Source: DSNY01 sp016861185
GTDB lineage: Bacteria; Pseudomonadota; Gammaproteobacteria; Burkholderiales; Burkholderiaceae_F
Length of the DNA: 9,180 nucleotides
Assembly: GCA_030263275.1 (NCBI GenBank)
Contig: SZOR01000138.1
Span: 1-9,180, forward strand
Reading direction: 5' to 3'
The notes beneath the pieces were generated by a model. The model searched no databases. It was not told the DNA's origin and was given only the letters and a program-made list of their open reading frames with translations. Shown piece by piece: positions 6,383-9,180 of the stretch. The position numbers and the translations under genes were made by a program. The number at the start of each line of letters is the position of its first letter. The first letter of the stretch is position 1.

Positions 6383-7279
6383 ATGACCGCCCGTCTGATC
6401 GACGGCAAGGCGCTCGCCGCGTCGGTACGCGCCGGCCTGAAACCCCGCATCGAGGCGCTCGCCGCGCGCGGCCAACGGCCGGGGCTCGCGGTGATCCTCG
6501 TCGGCGACGATCCGGCGTCGGCCGTGTACGTGCGCAACAAGGTCAAGGCGTGCGAGGAGAACGGCATCCGCTCCTGGTTCGAGCATCTGCCGGCGCAGAC
6601 GAGCGAATCCGAACTGCTCGCGCGGATCGCGGCGCTGAACGCGAATCCGGACGTGCACGGCATCCTCGTACAGCTGCCGCTGCCGAAGCACCTCGACGCG
6701 CAGAAGATCCTCGAGACCATCGCGTTCGACAAGGACGTCGACGGGCTGCACGCGACCAACGCGGGGCTGACGCTGATGGGCCGTCCGCACTTCCGCTCGT
6801 GCACGCCATACGGCGTAATGAAGATGCTCGAGTCGATCGCCTATCCGCTCAGGGGTGCGCACGCGGTCGTGCTCGGGCGCTCGAACATGGTCGGCAAACC
6901 GATGGCGATGCTGCTGCTCGCCGCCAACGCAACCGTGACGATCTGCCACAGCGCCACGCGCGACCTGGCGTCGATCACGCGCCAGGCCGACGTGCTGGTC
7001 GCCGCGGTGGGGAAGCTCAAGCTCGTCACCGCGGACATGGTCAGGCCCGGCGCGGTGGTCATCGACGTCGGCACCAACCGCACGCCGGACGGCAAGCTCG
7101 CCGGCGACGTCGACTTCGACGCCGTGCGCGAGGTCGCCGGCTGGATCTCGCCGGTGCCCGGCGGCGTCGGACCGATGACGATCACCATGCTGCTCGTCAA
7201 CACGGTCGAGGCGGCCGAGCGCGCGGCCGCGCGCTCGCCGTCGGCGATCGGCCGTCGACCGACCGAGCCTCATATCTGA
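6383..7279 (+). CDS. folD: Bifunctional methylenetetrahydrofolate dehydrogenase / methenyltetrahydrofolate cyclohydrolase
   Basis: Cytoplasmic enzyme that oxidises 5,10-methylene-THF to 5,10-methenyl-THF with NADP+ and hydrolyses this to 10-formyl-THF. It supplies one-carbon units for purine and formyl-methionine synthesis. It is 298 residues long; E. coli FolD is 284-288, and the extra length is a C-terminal tail (RSPSAIGRRPTEPHI). The folate-site YxxxK motif is Y49/K53 in YVRNK. The conserved KDVDG has D120. The dinucleotide-binding signature GRSNMVGKP is at 165-173, and PVPGGVGPMT is at 257-266. The ATG at 6383 gives the standard MTARLIDGK opening. A GTG at 6332 is in frame but would add 17 residues unlike the family. 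No clear Shine-Dalgarno precedes the ATG. It lies 62 bp after the response regulator and 35 bp before the peptidase gene. The call is secure. Confidence 0.98.
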   Translation: MTARLIDGKALAASVRAGLKPRIEALAARGQRPGLAVILVGDDPASAVYVRNKVKACEENGIRSWFEHLPAQTSESELLARIAALNANPDVHGILVQLPLPKHLDAQKILETIAFDKDVDGLHATNAGLTLMGRPHFRSCTPYGVMKMLESIAYPLRGAHAVVLGRSNMVGKPMAMLLLAANATVTICHSATRDLASITRQADVLVAAVGKLKLVTADMVRPGAVVIDVGTNRTPDGKLAGDVDFDAVREVAGWISPVPGGVGPMTITMLLVNTVEAAERAAARSPSAIGRRPTEPHI

Positions 7280-7314
7280 CGAGACGCAGTCCGCTTCGCC
7301 TGCGCCGAACACCG

Positions 7315-9180
7315 ATGCCTTTCGAAAACGCCACCAATCCGCTGCTCGACTTCCGCGATCTCGCGCGCTTCTCGGAGATCCGGCCCGAACACATTTCGCC
7401 GGCGGTCGATGCGCTGCTCGCCGACTGCCGCGCAATCGTCGCTCGCGTGACCGACACGACCGCCCCCGCGAGCTGGGACAACGTCGTCGCGCCGCTGGAC
7501 GACGCGACCGAACGGCTGTCGCGCGCGTGGGCCGCCGTTTCGCACATGAACGCGGTCGTCGACACGCCTGCGCTGCGCGAGCAGTACAACGCCAATCTGC
7601 CCAAGCTCACGGCGTTCTGGACCGAACTGTCGCAGAACCTGCGCCTGTACGAGCGCTTCAAGCAGCTCGCCGCCGCGCCCGACTTCGCGTCGTGGCCGGC
7701 CGCACGTCGCAAGATCGTCGAAAACGAGTTGCGCGACTTCCGCCTCGGCGGCGCCGAGCTGCCCGCGCCGCAGAAGGAGCGGTTGCGTGCGCTGCGCGAA
7801 CGACTGGCGCAGCTGTCGACGCGCTTCGCCGAGAACGTGCTCGACGCGACCAACGCCTATGCGCTCGTCGTCGAAGACCGCGCGCGGCTCACCGGCATTC
7901 CGGACGACGTGCTCGAGATGTACCGCGAGGCCGCGGCCGCCGAAGGCAAGTCCGGCTACAAGATCACGCTGCATTTTCCGAGCTACTTCCCCGCCCTGCA
8001 GTACGCCGATGACCGCGTGCTGCGCCAGCAGCTCTATCGCGCCTACGCAACGCGCGCCTCCGAGCTCGGCAAGCCCGAATGGGACAACAGTGCGGTGATG
8101 CTCGAGCTGCTGCGGCTGCGGCGCGAGATGGCACAGCTGCTCGGCTACCGCGATTTCGCCGAGGTCTCGCTGGTGCCGAAGATGGCCTCCACGCCCGACG
8201 AGGTACTCGGTTTCCTGCGCGACCTGGCGCGCCGCTCCAAGCCGCACGCCGAACGAGACATGGCCGAACTGCGCGAGTTCGCCGCCCGCGAGCTGGGCCT
8301 GGCCGATCTGCAGCCGTGGGACATCGCGTACGCCAGCGAAAAGCTGCGCCAGACGCGCTACGCGTACTCGGAACAGGAGCTGAAGCAGTACTTCCCCGAG
8401 CACAAGGTGCTCGCGGGGCTGTTCCACGTGATCGAGACGCTGTTCTCGGTGAGAGTCAGGCCCGACACCGCGCCGGTGTGGCATCCGGACGTGAAGTTCT
8501 TCCGCATCGAGGACGGCGGCGGGGCGTTGGTCGGACAGTTCTATCAGGACCTGTACGCACGCGAACACAAGCAGGGCGGCGCCTGGCAGGACGACGCGCG
8601 CGGGCGCCGGCGGGTGGCCGGCGGCGTGCAGACGCCGGTGTCCTTCCTCACCTGCAACTTCACGCGACCGGTCGGCGGCAGGCCCGCGCTGTTCACGCAC
8701 GACGAGGTGCTGACGCTGTTCCACGAGTTCGGGCACGGGCTGCATCACATGCTGACGCGCGTCGACGAACTCGCGGTCTCCGGCATCCACGGCGTCGAAT
8801 GGGACGCCGTCGAGCTGCCGAGCCAGTTCATGGAGAACTTCTGCTGGGAGTGGGAGTGCCTGCAGCAGATGACCGCGCACGTCGACACGGGCGAGCCGCT
8901 GCCGCGCGCGCTGTTCGACAAGATGATCGCGGCGAAGAACTTCCAGAGCGGCATGCAGATGGTGCGGCAGCTCGAGTTCGGCCTGTTCGACATGCGGCTG
9001 CACACCGAGTTCGACCCGGTCCACGCCACGCCGCGCGACGTGCTGCAACTGGCCGAAGACGTGCGGCGCGAAGTTGCGGTCGTATTCCCGCCCGACTTCT
9101 TCCGTGGCGCGTGGAGCTTCACGCACATCTTCGCCGGTGGCTACGCAGCGGGTTACTACAGCTACAAGTGGGCCGAGGTG
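7315..9180 (+). CDS. prlC: Oligopeptidase A, M3 family zinc metallopeptidase (C-terminus beyond window)
   Basis: Cytoplasmic zinc peptidase that cleaves short peptides, including signal-peptide fragments and products of ATP-dependent proteolysis. From ATG 7315 the frame is open for 622 codons to the window edge with no stop. E. coli PrlC/OpdA has 680 residues, so roughly 60 are missing. It opens MPFENATNPLLDF. The zinc site HEFGHGLHHML has H470, E471 and H474; the third ligand is E500 in WDAVELPSQFMEN, with the same spacing as in E. coli OpdA. The substrate-side tyrosine/glycine motif FTHIFAGGYAAGYYSYKW is at the end. The N-terminal helical half (about 1-250) matches the family in length. There is no strong ribosome site before the ATG. 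The gap after folD is only 35 bp with no visible promoter or terminator, so the two are probably cotranscribed. No frameshift is seen. Confidence 0.97.
   Translation, partial: MPFENATNPLLDFRDLARFSEIRPEHISPAVDALLADCRAIVARVTDTTAPASWDNVVAPLDDATERLSRAWAAVSHMNAVVDTPALREQYNANLPKLTAFWTELSQNLRLYERFKQLAAAPDFASWPAARRKIVENELRDFRLGGAELPAPQKERLRALRERLAQLSTRFAENVLDATNAYALVVEDRARLTGIPDDVLEMYREAAAAEGKSGYKITLHFPSYFPALQYADDRVLRQQLYRAYATRASELGKPEWDNSAVMLELLRLRREMAQLLGYRDFAEVSLVPKMASTPDEVLGFLRDLARRSKPHAERDMAELREFAARELGLADLQPWDIAYASEKLRQTRYAYSEQELKQYFPEHKVLAGLFHVIETLFSVRVRPDTAPVWHPDVKFFRIEDGGGALVGQFYQDLYAREHKQGGAWQDDARGRRRVAGGVQTPVSFLTCNFTRPVGGRPALFTHDEVLTLFHEFGHGLHHMLTRVDELAVSGIHGVEWDAVELPSQFMENFCWEWECLQQMTAHVDTGEPLPRALFDKMIAAKNFQSGMQMVRQLEFGLFDMRLHTEFDPVHATPRDVLQLAEDVRREVAVVFPPDFFRGAWSFTHIFAGGYAAGYYSYKWAEV

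Noticed and set aside
6233..7435. 400-codon open frame on the minus strand opposite folD
   Set aside because: Arg/Gly/Ala-rich composition without motifs; folD on the plus strand explains the region.
7270..9126. 618-codon open frame on the minus strand opposite prlC
   Set aside because: Same kind of antisense shadow. The plus-strand frame from 7315 has the complete M3 zinc site and is open to the window edge.

Overview
This is a GC-rich chromosomal stretch, by eye in the high sixties percent G+C, with tightly packed housekeeping genes. The gene set is a homodimeric-type pyruvate dehydrogenase E1 (aceE) followed by a lipoyl-bearing E2 (aceF), a divergent FixL/FixJ-like two-component pair, then folD and an M3 oligopeptidase A gene. 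This fits a betaproteobacterium, most probably of the Rhodocyclales (Azoarcus/Thauera-like). The taxonomic call is inference from gene order and protein flavour, not from a database match. I see no insertion sequence, phage gene, tRNA, rRNA or CRISPR array.

Minus strand, 1-3038: the pyruvate dehydrogenase operon. aceE (3038 down to 324) is complete. aceF starts 50 bp downstream at 273 and runs off the left edge of the window, so only its first lipoyl domain is present. A good sigma-70-like promoter and a strong ribosome binding site fix the aceE start.

Intergenic 3039-3277: a divergent control region, AT-richer than its surroundings. It holds the aceE promoter, a weak candidate promoter for the kinase, and three short inverted repeats. 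The best repeat (7-bp arms, 7-bp spacer) lies just upstream of the aceE -35 box.

Plus strand, 3278-9180: a membrane-bound sensor kinase with an extracytoplasmic domain and two PAS domains (3278-5677), then 10 bp later a FixJ/NarL-type response regulator (5688-6320). These are followed by folD (6383-7279) and prlC/opdA (7315 to beyond 9180, truncated by the window end but open throughout). The kinase and regulator form an operon. folD may have its own promoter, and prlC is probably cotranscribed with folD.

Functionally, AceE/AceF turn pyruvate into acetyl-CoA, FolD interconverts one-carbon folates, and PrlC degrades peptides in the cytoplasm. The two-component pair is the only part with an unknown signal. 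Its DctS/DctR-like layout and its position divergent from aceE make control of carbon flux, possibly of the pdh operon itself, a testable idea. I did not find a clearly novel system here.
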